From Pristionchus mayeri (taxonomy: Eukaryota > Nematoda > Chromadorea > Rhabditida > Neodiplogasteridae): 64,000 nucleotides of DNA. Location of the stretch: the NCBI GenBank assembly GCA_036245805.1, contig BTRK01000004.1, positions 27,451,541 through 27,515,540 on the forward strand, read 5' to 3'. Positions 12,801 to 22,829 of this stretch are shown one piece after another. Position 1 is the first letter of the stretch. Every line of letters begins with the position of its first letter. The position numbers and the translations under genes are program-made. The notes under the pieces were generated by a model. It was not told the origin of the DNA. It did no database searches and saw only the letters and a list, made by a program, of their open reading frames with translations.

Positions 12801-15800
12801 CTCCACTCGTCTCAGACAACGACGACGCAGCTCTTCTCTGCTGCAGCTCCGCCCACCTCTTCGCCCGACGGACGAATCGCTTCCCCGTTGTCTTCGAGGG
12901 AGGGGACTGCTGAGGACTGCTGCTGCTACTCCCACTCTGATCCTGCTGCAACTGCTGATCTGCAGCTCGAGCAGCAAGGGAACGACCGACGAAGGAAGGA
13001 GCGGATGTAGACCAAGCTGCGGCTGCAGCAGGAATACCACCCGTCGCAAAGACGGTCATGGAATGGCAGAAGTGAAAAAATGAAAGAGGAGAAGTGGGGT
13101 TTGGAGTAGGTCACTCTGTAGTAGAGGGCATTCCTGATCCGAGGAATAAATCCAGAGGAAGAGAGCAAGGGACAGGGGGAGGAGAGCGAAGCACAGATGA
13201 CTGAGGAGAGGGGGGGGGCGGGGTCCCTTGAGGGGAGAGAGGGAGGAGAGGGCGAGAGAGGGCGAGAGAGGGAGAGTCTCATGACTCCTCCCCCTTCTCA
13301 CGTTGTGATGATTATGAATGTAGAGGGAGAGGAAGTGGTCAGAGAAAAAGGTAGACGAGAGATGGTGAGGGGAGAGGGGGAAAGATCAACTGGGAGTGGG
13401 TGGAATGAAGATGGCGAGTTCTATCCACAACATCGTGATCCTAGGGGTGGAGGAAAATGGAGAACAGAAGAGCTAAACATACTAAAATAAATACTCTTCC
13501 GAGTCACATTAGTGCAGAAATAAAGGAATCGACTAAGACAATCAGTATATTTTTCATTATCAGTCATTTTTCACGGAATAGGAAAATGAAGTGACCGTGC
13601 GAAATTGGTGAGATCGTGTAACTAGTTTTGGGATAGACGCGCAGACGAAGATAGTTGAATATTTCATTCGTAGACATCTGAGAGAATACGATTGGAAGCG
13701 AATAAGAGGATTAAAGAGAATAGAAAGACGAGATACAAAATGACTCTGCTTTCGCTTTCTTAAGAACCAAATACTATGGAAGCTATTGGGGTGTCCGGAA
13801 AGTTCGTATAATTTTTTGTTTTTATTTTTTATTCAATGCTTTACAATTCTCAGTGACCAATGTATGCCCCCTTCTTTCTCACTACCTCCCTCCAGCGATT
13901 GGGCAGGGTCTCGATTCCTCTCTTCCAGAATGCAGGTTTCTTTGAGACCGCCCACTTCACGAAAGCCCTCACAACTTCATCTCGATTCTTGAACTTCTTT
14001 CCTTTGCAGAAGTCAGAGAGAGAGAGCGGAAGCAGTGATATTCGCATGGGGAGAGATCCGGGGAACACGGTGGATGGGGAATCCTCTCGATCTTCAGCTC
14101 GTCCATTTTCTTCTGGGTCATCTTCGCTCGATGTGGGCGAGCATTGTCCATCAGAAGAAGAATTTTGCCCTGGTTCAGGAGTCTGGGAGGGACTCTGATC
14201 GCGACATCTTCCAGTTGTTCAGAGAAGAGGTCGGCATTGATGCTGGTGCCAGGGGCGAGGATCTCCCAGTAGATGGGACCGAGCACTGAGAAGAAGAAGC
14301 AGAGGAGTTTCTTCTTTCCGTGCTCTTCCTTCTTCGGGACGGGCGTGGGCTTCTCATCTGCATCCACCCATTGGAGTCTCCTCACAGGGTTATCGTACGT
14401 GATCCACTTCTCATCTGTAGCGATGATGGAATTGACCCATCGAAGATTGGATCTACGATGGAGTAATTCCCGACAGAGTTGAACACGATTTTTCAGCTGT
14501 TCGGGGGAGAGGTCATGGGGAATCACTTGTGGGAGTTTCGGCTTCTTCCCAGATCGATGGAGGATATCGGACACCGTTGATCTGGGAGTACCAGTATCCT
14601 TCTTCAACTCACGCACACTGGCCATGGGCTTGCGCTTCAGTGTGCGGAGAACGAGAGGCTGATCGAGGGAGGGAGGGCGTCCAGAGCGGGGTTGATCATC
14701 GAGACCAAACTCCCCTTTCTTGAAGCGGGAGAACCACTTATAGCAGAAGGGTATGGAGGGGGCGTCAGCTCCTTCCGACTGGGCCAGGGCAGAGTGGGCC
14801 TCCTTCACGGATCGGCCAAGACGGTAGTAATGAAGTAAAACTGCTCGGAGGTAGAGATGGGAGTCCATCACAAGAATCAATGTAGCAACTAGGAGACTGA
14901 TTAAATCCTCTCACTACTCAACGTCAGAATGATGCAATACATTGTTGACAAACAGATTGCGCAATCACTACATTTGATCGCGAACTGACTTTTTTCCGAA
15001 GCATTATACGAACTTTCCGGACACCCCAATAAAAAGTAGATATAGAACGCGAATATCCCCTAGACCGTTCATGAATCACTCACGATTCGCCATCGTAAAT
15101 CAGGGTTCTACATCGTTAATATATCGTCTCATTAGCTCATAAATAACCCATTGACGTAGCCTCAAGCGTTCTCACAATCAGTGGTGTAATATGGCCTCAG
15201 CTTTGCTCAAATCTTTGATCCGTTCATCCTATCCTCTCTTCTCTCTTCTTCATCCACGATAACTGTGAATGCTCTCTTGACCCAGCCTCGTTTCTCCGTC
15301 CATCTCATAATTGACTTGTTCCTCCTCACTTTTCATAAACATTCTTTCACTTTCTGCTCGCATTCCCTTATTCCACTTTCAACACAACGGGAGAGGGTGG
15401 GATGAGGAAGAGGACGATGGAGGGGGAGGGAGGGAGGGGAGGGGGAGGAGGAGCAGGGGATGCTCTGATCGGCCCTCCCACCTATTGGAGATGACATGAA
15501 ACAAATGAAGATGAGAAAGTTAGAGGGCAGGGGGGAGAGGGCAGAGGGGAGATGGGAGTTTGAGGAGGAGAGGGGGGGGGGGGTGAGATACCCAAGGGTA
15601 GATCAGGGCAGGAGATAGCACAGCTTCAAGCTTTCTCCCAAGGCTATGACCCTCTCATTCATCTCGGATCGTTTAGATCATGACCTTTCTCTTTGTTTCT
15701 GGGGCCAAAAATAATCCTTCAAGCTGAGTCTACACGAATGGCCATCGAGAGAACGGAGGGTTATTCATATCACTTCTCCTCCTGCTCACACAAATACTCC

Positions 15801-18800
15801 GTCGGGGTTATGGACGATGGCTATTTTGGAATTCCGTCGACCCCTTGTGTATCGCAATGCAGTCACTCTTGCAGACCATCCACAACACGATAGGAAGATC
15901 AAGTGAGAGCAAGAGGGATCTGCAGGGACTTCTCAATCTACAACGACTATTGAAACACTCGAGCTACATGAATGATCCTCCCTCCCTCCTTCTCCATTTC
16001 CTACCATCTGTATTAAATCACAAGAAGTCCATCGTTCCGCATCCCTTCCCAGCCGCCTTCTATTGCTACGCCTACGCTAACCTTCCGATCTCATGCATTC
16101 GTTGCTGATAACCTCTTGTCAGGCCAGACTCAACGTTCAATTGGCAACGGGGTGGCATAGCCTTGTTTGCGTGAAAGTCGAATCCTAATTTTATGCAGTC
16201 ATTAAAACGTTTTAGAAAAGCTATACTTCCCTTCTAGATACTATTTTTTATCCTGCAAATGACAAGAGCGAATGGGGCCTGTCGATGATGCATCACTTTC
16301 CCTTCTCGCAGTCAATCAAGCAGACATTCATTCTCCTCTCACTCTCTACCTGTTCCACTCTCGACCCTCCTCACTCCTTCCTCCTCCATCTTCTAATGTC
16401 AAAACACTCGACCGGGAAGGAAACATGCACAACCAGCTGAGTGCATAGCACTTTCCATCTATTGTGCAGTACGACAGTCTGTCACTCCCCTCCTCCTCTT
16501 TCCCTCCCTCGTCTTCATGCACCCTTTTTCTTCTCGTTGGCTACACTGTGTGAGGGCTGCTCTGCACAGATGACTATGCTCCCTCTCCGATTCCCCTTTC
16601 CATTACACCTTAAGACGAAGGCAAAAGTGAAGAAGTAAGTGAAACGGATGACTATGGAGAAGATCAGAAAGATGAGAGGGAGAGGGAGATGATGGAAGGG
16701 ACGAGAGATCGGACAAGAGAGGAGAGTCGTGAGGAAAGACACAAGATGCAAAAAGTTATGAGATGAAGCACCCCCGTCCCTCTCTTACTCCGATATCAGT
16801 TGAGTCTAGAGAGAAATTGAAGGAATGATGCAATGAGAAATAGATAATATGCTCATATAAGGAGGTGTTCGTGAACCTTCTACAGCAAACTTTTTTCAGC
16901 ATTCAAGCATAGTTCCTCTACGGGGGACTGGATAAACATATGATGCTATTGTGACCTCTCGCTCACCACTCACAGTCAACAGTCAGTCACGGGATTTTCA
17001 TGGGTCTATTTCTAGTAAGAAGATTACTGTAGTACTAGCTACTCAACCGGTACTCCATAGACCTCACATTTCAGAAACATCTATCTCATCTGTGCACCCA
17101 TCCACAGCAATGGATGAAATGACTGACTGGCAAGATGGTCGAGGAGGAACTGCAGAAGCTTCTGAGATCCATTCGCATCGTGGTACATCTTGGAGATCTC
17201 GGGGGAGAGGGGGTTCCCTTGCAGACCTGCAGGTACTGGTTATACACCTTTCCCATGAGGAAGAAAATATGATCATATCCCATTCTCATTGACGTGCCTT
17301 CTAAAACCAATGTATGTCTAATATTTAACACCCAAGTCATGGTCTTCGATAATTGCACTTCCTATCTTTTTCATACTGATTTTAGTATATTATTTTTATA
17401 TTATGATATCTAAAATCGTGACGATTACCCGTTTTAAATAGCCGAAAAAGGTGGAGATCAGTGTGAATTTGAATGGCCTGTTCAGGTAATGCTGATAAGT
17501 ATTATCAGAACTGTTTTAATTATCCGAAAAGGACAACCCTAGAGAACAATCAACCAGGAACCACGACGTAATGGTAATTCTGACCTTGGCGACCCAAAAA
17601 AGGCAAATTTAAATATTCGACAAAAGAGTATATACTAGGAAGTGATCGTTTTATGTACTCGCAGTGATCAAAGAGGGGTACAATGCATTCGCTTACTCAT
17701 CTCTCGTAAAATGGATACTGGGAGTAGGAGGAAGTAAGAGCACCATAAGTGCAGTCTTTGCCTATCCCCTGTCATTCCGCCCGGTTATTCCAAAGCAAAA
17801 ATGAATTCCAAAAGTAGATATTACATTTTTGTATGTACTTACTGTGCATCGAAAGGGGCCCAGATTGCATATTATTCAAAAAAATTCATGAATTTACAGA
17901 TATTTGGGAAGAAGAAAAACAAACCAAGCGTCTGGAGTCTGAATAGCTTGCCCAACTCGTACGGGAGGACTCTCAACTGGTTGTTGTTGAGGTAGAGATG
18001 GCAGAGCGAGATCATATCGCCTGAACTCAATTCGTTAGAGATATCACATTCTTTAGAACACATTCAATAATGCATGATGAAAGAAATGAGAGAGTGCTCA
18101 AGTAGCGTACCCAGTTCAGCAGGGAGAGACCGCAGCTTGTTGTTAGACAGATCGAGCATCGTGAGATTTGCCAACTGAAAGAAGTGCCCATCAACTGTAT
18201 AAGAATCGAACAAATGCTAGCAGTTTAAAAAAATGAGATACTCTGAGAATCAGTGATTGTAGGGTATTTGTTAAATTTTTTTAGTTAAAGTTACCCAACA
18301 AGGACGAAACCCTGATCTCATCCTGATCCCGTCGCGTGTACAAAAGAGTATGCAAAAGTGAGAGAGCGCGGGATTATGCTGATCATTTCCGGCTTTCCCT
18401 TGAGGCTATTATTGATTTTTAGCATTTTTGAACATTCATTCTATACTAATTCAACCAACGGCTATTTGATGGAGGACAAAAAATGGGTCAATTTCGTCCT
18501 TGTTGGGTAACTTTAATTGATGATTTCTGAGCAAAATAAATACAAATGTCGAAAGATTCTGTGTCGAATTGGAATCTTTTACATTTAAAAATCGAGTTCC
18601 TATATCTAGGGAGCGCAGGCGGGTTTCTTCAAAATGCTTCTAAAATAAAATGCGCATAGAATCCGATGGTTTATGAGCTGCCGATACGATTTCGACAACA
18701 AAAAAATAAAAATTTTGCGAAATAACTTAATTATGCGAATTAACAAAATTAGCGCTGAGGCTAAGGTACAGTACCCCTCCGCCTTAACCTTGACCTAATC

Positions 18801-21800
18801 AGCAACTGACTTTTTTATCTTCGCATTTTCATTATTTAATTTTCTTCATTTTTGAATTAAAATTATATGAAAATATGTTTTAATATAATTTTAACAGGCA
18901 CGTTAAGTATCGCCATCATGATTTGACGGTGTAGAATTACATAGGGACCAAGTAAAATGAACGTTTCCAAAATCGCGTGTTTGGAGCCTTCAAATCAAGA
19001 TATTTGGCATTGCTCCGCTTGTCCGATACACTCGCGACGCCGAAATCTGTACTATAGAGTCATAGCGTTCTACTACTTGCAAAATTTAAGGTCGGACAAG
19101 CGGAGCAAACCAATGATCGATCGAGAAAAATGAACGTTTCCAAAATCGAGTGTTTGGAGCCTTCAAATCAAGATATTTGGCATTGCTCCGCTTGTCCGGT
19201 ACACTCACGGCGCTGAAATGTGTACTATAGTGTCATAGCGTTCTACTACTTGCAAAATTTAAGGTCGGACAAGCGGAGCAAACCAATGATCGATCGAGAA
19301 AAATGAACGTTTCCAAAATCGAGTGTTTGGAGCCTTCAAATCAAGATATTTGGCATTGCTCCGCTTGTCCGATACACTCGCGACGCCGAAATCTGTACTA
19401 TAGAGTCATAGCGTTCTACTACTTGCAAAATTTAAGGTCGGACAAGCGGAGCAAGGCAATTATCGATCGAAAGAGTGCACACTGGAAACATACTTTCCTA
19501 AATTGGCTATGAATCGCATTATACGGCCTCAAAGTGGTCAAAATGATGTGGGAAGATAATTGATATAGGGAGAATTCATTCGGCCAAGAAAAAAATTATC
19601 TGTGTCAAAAATAAAGTGTTGAAAACAACTGAAAAAGATTTCAAAAGTTCAAAAAAGGATTGTAATCGCAAACTTTGTGTGCATGTGTCGAGATATCTGG
19701 ATACTTTACCCTTGAAACCTCAAATGACCGCACTCTGCTGTCCCTACCTATATCTTCAATAAACAATCTTTTGGAATTCATTTCGCATTATTTTCTCGAA
19801 TACTTAGGCTAATTCATAATGTCATAGCAACCATGATCACTCAGAGAACTGCCCAAGAATATTTAATTTTTACGGATTTGAAAACATCAAAATTTACATT
19901 TTTAACGGATCCACAAAATAAATCAATTATGCCCAACCCCGATTCCCAGAGAATCGCCATTTTTCTTTGTGTCTCCTCTAATTTGTTCGATAGAAAAGAG
20001 CTCGCATTTTAAATAGGGACCGCGGAGCTCCGTCCTTTCTGCCGTTCACCATTTTTTGCATTGGGAAAACTCACACACCATCAAACCACCATTTTATTTA
20101 TTTATTTTCTCAGGTTTAATTTATTTTAATTAATTACTTTTTGCGTACAATCGATAGAGCATCATCTGAAGATACAAAATCTTAACTGAATTAAGTTATT
20201 TAGTGGTTGTAAAACGTAAATAAATGCATTGTTAGAAAATTGCGCTTCACATTTTTCTAATGATTTGTATTTTTCTCTTTAAATCGGAGTGCCCAGTTTT
20301 AGTGCTCTATTCAGTTGATTACTCTAAGCATCCCTGCACTCTACAGTGCCTCTGGCCATGCTCGGGTTTCGTTCGGAGGCATGGTTTATGGCCTATTTTT
20401 GAGACAATGTTGCCATTGTTCTCGGTTAACCTTGATTTTCTCCATTTTTCTGAGTGCCTAGTTTAATTTGAACATTTAATCACATGCAGCTACATCCCCT
20501 CTGTCCTAAACATGTACAAAAAATGACGGTTCGTCATTCGGAGACCTTGTTTATAGCAGTGAAAGTCAAAATGAGCGATTATTCGATTATCGGGCTTTGA
20601 AGCAGTAGAGTGCGATAAATTGCTCTTGAGCTCACCGTTCGCATATGTTATCAAAATAAAAAGGCAACATTTCAAAATTAAAAATTCACATAACGCGTTA
20701 ATTAATTTTAGAAAACAACCATGTCTCAGAAGTAACAAATTCGCCCCAACTCTACCAAAAAAACGGTGGATCTCTGGTAAAATGTGTATTTTTCAAAGGT
20801 ATATTTATTAGTGCTATTATTTTTTCAATGACTATTGTTGTTCATAATCGATTCCGCAGTCCCGATTTCATAAGATAAGAATTTTGGATTTGATATAGAG
20901 TGCATTTTCAAACACCCCTCCGCGGTCCCTAATTTTAAATCTTTCAAATATAATTTGATAAAAATTCCAGAAAAAGGAAAGAAGGAAATAGAATTAACAT
21001 AAGAAGTGAAAATTACATTATCAGATGTCATAATATTCAATGATATATTTCAGCCACAATATTTTGAATGATCACACACCTGAGACACCTCTGGAGGGAT
21101 CCTTGTCAAGAGATTTCCATTGAGGAAGAGCGCAGTGAGATGTGTGAACTTCCACAGAGCAGGAGCGATGTTTTTCAACCTTCCTGGGAATTTTGTTATA
21201 GATTTGTTGAAATACAAACTCAAAATATGAATATATATCTTGGATTCGCAAGCATAGTACAAAACGATTGATTATTCGTCACATGCCTAAAAGATATATA
21301 TGAAGAAATAGAAATTGCGGATTCATTAAATTTTCCACTATGTTTAGACTCATTCTATCATAAGAAAATGAACGTCTCTAAGCGGCCTCGTCCGACCCTA
21401 ATGAAAATAGGCGGAGCATAGTCTCTCAATTACAGAAGTGACCAATTTTAACCGGAAACAGCCGTTACCGGTTGCAGAAGTGGGGGATGAATCACCTCTG
21501 ATCTCCAGTTCGGTCCATCGCGAAACCTTTCCTTGGCTCAGCTCCCCGTCGTCCAGAATTCGGTGCACTCGTTGCATTCCATTCGATAGTGTCTTTAATA
21601 AATGATAAACGTAAGCCAGAAAAGGACTTGTCAGTATGAGAGAAGTTACTCGTGTGGTATTACGCATTAAAATCCCAATAGATCGCTACATGCATGTATA
21701 TGAATACTCATATTTATTTCAGTTAAAAGAATGAAGCAACTTGCCTTCTTCCCATCCGGATTCTCTGCTTTGGTCAACGGCTGCCCAGCACCTTTAAGTC

Positions 21801-21840
21801 CCTCGCTTTCCTTATATTCATGCTCGTTCTCGCCTGTCAT
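3836..21840 (-). CDS. ccr-4: CCR4-NOT complex deadenylase subunit (CNOT6/CCR4 orthologue)
   Basis: This is a catalytic poly(A)-shortening nuclease of the CCR4-NOT complex, acting on cytoplasmic mRNA. Seventeen exons (5' to 3', descending): 21741-21840, 21496-21567, 21080-21183, 18111-18174, 17925-18020, 17128-17226, 9118-9186, 7737-7815, 7533-7611, 6234-6314, 5981-6054, 5164-5247, 4832-4911, 4627-4772, 4303-4467, 4165-4256, 3836-4094. They total 1743 bases (580 codons) in one frame; human CNOT6 has 557. N-terminal leucine-rich repeats include 'LTALFLNGNLLTRIPPEV', 'LTMLDLSNNKLRSLPAEL' and 'YLNNNQLRVLPYELG'. They are followed by the linker 'PPPDRTWMMI' and the EEP domain: 'CYNVLCDKYA', 'LNWEYRKQSII', the catalytic Glu in 'EVETEQY', 'VDGCAIFWK', 'HIHWDPEF', 'GDLNSLPDSG' and 'HPHVPSDH'. 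All expected active-site blocks are present. The start ATG and first intron acceptor are less sure. Two very long introns (9187-17127 and 18175-21079) carry transposons. Confidence 0.93.
11290..11347. repeat. 29-bp unit duplicated head-to-tail
   Basis: Two perfect adjacent copies of a 29-base unit occupy 11290-11318 and 11319-11347. Each contains 'CTCTCTTTCGCAG|GATG', which reads as a + strand 3' splice acceptor. It lies in a long intron of ccr-4 (antisense to it). The unit is not a multiple of three. Confidence 0.9.
11927..11948. repeat. C22 homopolymer
   Basis: There are twenty-two consecutive C residues on the + strand inside the long ccr-4 intron. Similar shorter runs occur at about 6207, 10422, 15571 (G), 38290 (G) and 38855 (G), so homopolymer C/G runs are a habit of this genome's noncoding DNA. 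The exact length is prone to sequencing error. Confidence 0.85.
12289..13059 (-). CDS. 256-codon ORF nested in the long ccr-4 intron, function unknown
   Basis: This is a single uninterrupted ORF with ATG and stop, on the same strand as ccr-4, inside its 7.9-kb intron. It begins 'MTVFATGGIPAAAAAWS', then has Q/S-rich 'QQLQQDQSGSSSSS', a basic patch 'GKRFVRRAKRWAELQQRR', a region with aromatic residues ('YGFRTFISVYRTPP') and an S/E-rich tail. No transmembrane segment or catalytic motif is visible. The mixed amino-acid composition and the length in a stop-rich intron argue that it is or was coding. Alternatives are a nested intronic gene, an alternative exon of ccr-4, or a chance ORF in CT-rich DNA. 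The family is not recognised. Confidence 0.45.
   Translation of the reverse strand: MTVFATGGIPAAAAAWSTSAPSFVGRSLAARAADQQLQQDQSGSSSSSPQQSPPSKTTGKRFVRRAKRWAELQQRRAASSLSETSGESRVQGEAVMEVVTYPLHPSNHPHLTSTRSLPYPLVSPSSLPSPSTGRTTTYDLGKTKTLRVTQGINEYGFRTFISVYRTPPSLTVYPRVPARLRERDEGGMERLERELHCSSLGSDASSPVSSTSNSLNSSIDNEEVKEFVPRLRSQIRGEPRPFYHADYGFRNSESIL
13786..15029 (-). mobile_element. mariner-family transposon, 1244 bp, TA-flanked
   Basis: Terminal inverted repeats start 'TTGGGGTGTCCGGAAAGTTC' at 13786 and end with its complement at 15029; roughly 27 bases match. The element is flanked by TA at 13784-13785 and 15030-15031, the duplicated target typical of Tc1/mariner. It encodes one transposase on the minus strand. 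It is inserted in the 7.9-kb intron of ccr-4, same orientation as the host gene. Confidence 0.95.
13850..14880 (-). pseudogene. mariner transposase, frameshifted near its C-terminus
   Basis: The main frame (14880 down to 13969, 303 codons) carries the mariner helix-turn-helix region ('WFSRFKKGEFGLDDQPRSGR'), the first catalytic Asp in 'ATDEKW', the second in 'LLLMDNARPH', and the block 'SPDLSPCEYHCF'. In that block the third acidic position is Glu (codon GAA), 34 residues after the second Asp, where mariner elements have Asp. The frame is then lost at an (AG)6 run at 14015-14026. The expected C-terminal sequence ('FKNRDEVVRAFVKW', '...KKGAYIGH') continues in another frame to a stop near 13850. 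A shift of one dinucleotide repeat unit explains the break. The copy is therefore probably inactive. Confidence 0.9.
18289..18512. mobile_element. TTAA-flanked MITE, copy A (224 bp)
   Basis: Inverted ends 'AGTTACCCAACAAGGACGAA' and its complement are flanked by TTAA at 18285-18288 and 18513-18516. A second copy of the same 224-base length lies at 36755-36978. TTAA target duplication points to a piggyBac-type transposase in trans (inference). It sits in the 2.9-kb ccr-4 intron. There is no coding capacity. Confidence 0.92.
18957..19475. repeat. three tandem copies of a 173-bp unit with internal hairpin
   Basis: Units begin at about 18957, 19130 and 19303 ('ATGAACGTTTCCAAAATCG'), with an exact spacing of 173 bases and a few substitutions. 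Each unit contains the inverted pair 'GCTCCGCTTGTCCG' and 'CGGACAAGCGGAGC', about 75 bases apart, able to form a hairpin. The array is inside a ccr-4 intron. No ORF spans it reliably. Confidence 0.93.
20014..20931. mobile_element. hAT-like non-autonomous element, 918 bp, 8-bp target duplication
   Basis: Perfect 14-base terminal inverted repeats, 'TAGGGACCGCGGAG' at 20014 and its complement ending at 20931, are flanked by the same 8-base direct repeat 'ATTTTAAA' at 20006-20013 and 20932-20939. An 8-bp duplication with TAGGG-type ends is the hAT superfamily signature. The interior is AT-rich and has no transposase ORF. It is located in the 2.9-kb ccr-4 intron. Confidence 0.85.
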
Positions 21841-22829
21841 CCGACCTCCTATAGTAAATGAATACGAAGAGATAGGTCTCATACATACGAATAACTGTAC
21901 GGTCTTGTGTGCATTTAAATGGGACTGAACGAGGTCGTGGGAAAGACGTGGAGAGGATGAAATGTAGTGCACTATCAGTGATTACACGAGAAAGATCGAA
22001 GCGACAACCGGGAAAGATTGAAAATACAACGATTACCAGTTGGTCTCCCAGCCATCTTTCACCGACAGCACTACTTTGAATGCACAGGCCTTGCTTTGAA
22101 CTCGAAGTGAAAGCGAATGAACGCAACGCGTCCGCACCGCGCCCAATCCGGCCTTTGAGCAATTTGTTAGGACATACAGAATGTGATAAGTACCTAACTG
22201 ATTCTGGAAAGACAAAAACATTAAGTAACGATCAACAAAAAATAAGAGGTTGGGGGAGAGATTAGAGGAGATTGGAGGAGAGAGTTGTTAAACAACCTTA
22301 TTACAATTTAAAAACGCGCAAATGAAATTTCTCTCCTACCGTAAATTCTGAGGGATGAATGGGCGACTGTATTACCTATTTCCCGGCTTCAGTTGTCAGT
22401 TCACGTTTGCACAAATTCGTCTCCCATTATCGATTTTTTTCTCACGTTAACTTTTGATTTGTATGACAGTGATAATCAATCGAGATTCACATTCATGCAA
22501 TGTTTGCTGCAATTTCGATTAATTTGGTACAATGTTCTTTCTGTGTTCGGTATACGGTAACTCAACATCTCTCTTTCTCGATAGTTTTCCCTCTATCTCG
22601 TCGTCTTCCTCTCACGTTCACGCCGTCGTTTCTATCCCTCTTACTCTCCCTTTTCTCTCGTTGTTGTTCAGTCCTCCGTCCTGGCTAATCGATTTTTCGC
22701 TTCACCACAGAGGGAGCTTCTCTTTCTTATCCGCATGACTTTCTCGTCTCGTTAATCCTAAACGTGTTCCGGCTTTTCCAAATCTGATAGCGGATGTTTT
22801 CTATTGAATGTCAAACGTCTGTTTCAGGA
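21841..22829. promoter_or_regulatory. shared 5' region between ccr-4 (-) and daf-1-like gene (+)
   Basis: About 1 kb separates the two divergent start codons, so promoters of both genes must lie here or just inside. I see no convincing TATA box. The + strand side becomes T/C-rich toward the receptor gene (22560-22680). A 5' noncoding exon of either gene may exist. The sequence 'GTTTCAG' at 22821-22827, two bases before the receptor ATG, has the form of a trans-splice acceptor. Confidence 0.4.

Noticed and set aside
18957..19512. 69-codon + ORF over the tandem repeat
   Set aside because: It is open only by chance in the last repeat unit; other units are interrupted in the same frame.
18730..19760. 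A second hAT-like element with ends TAGGGACC (about 18943) and a GTCCCTA partner near 19740
   Set aside because: The inverted match is too short and no target duplication flanks it.
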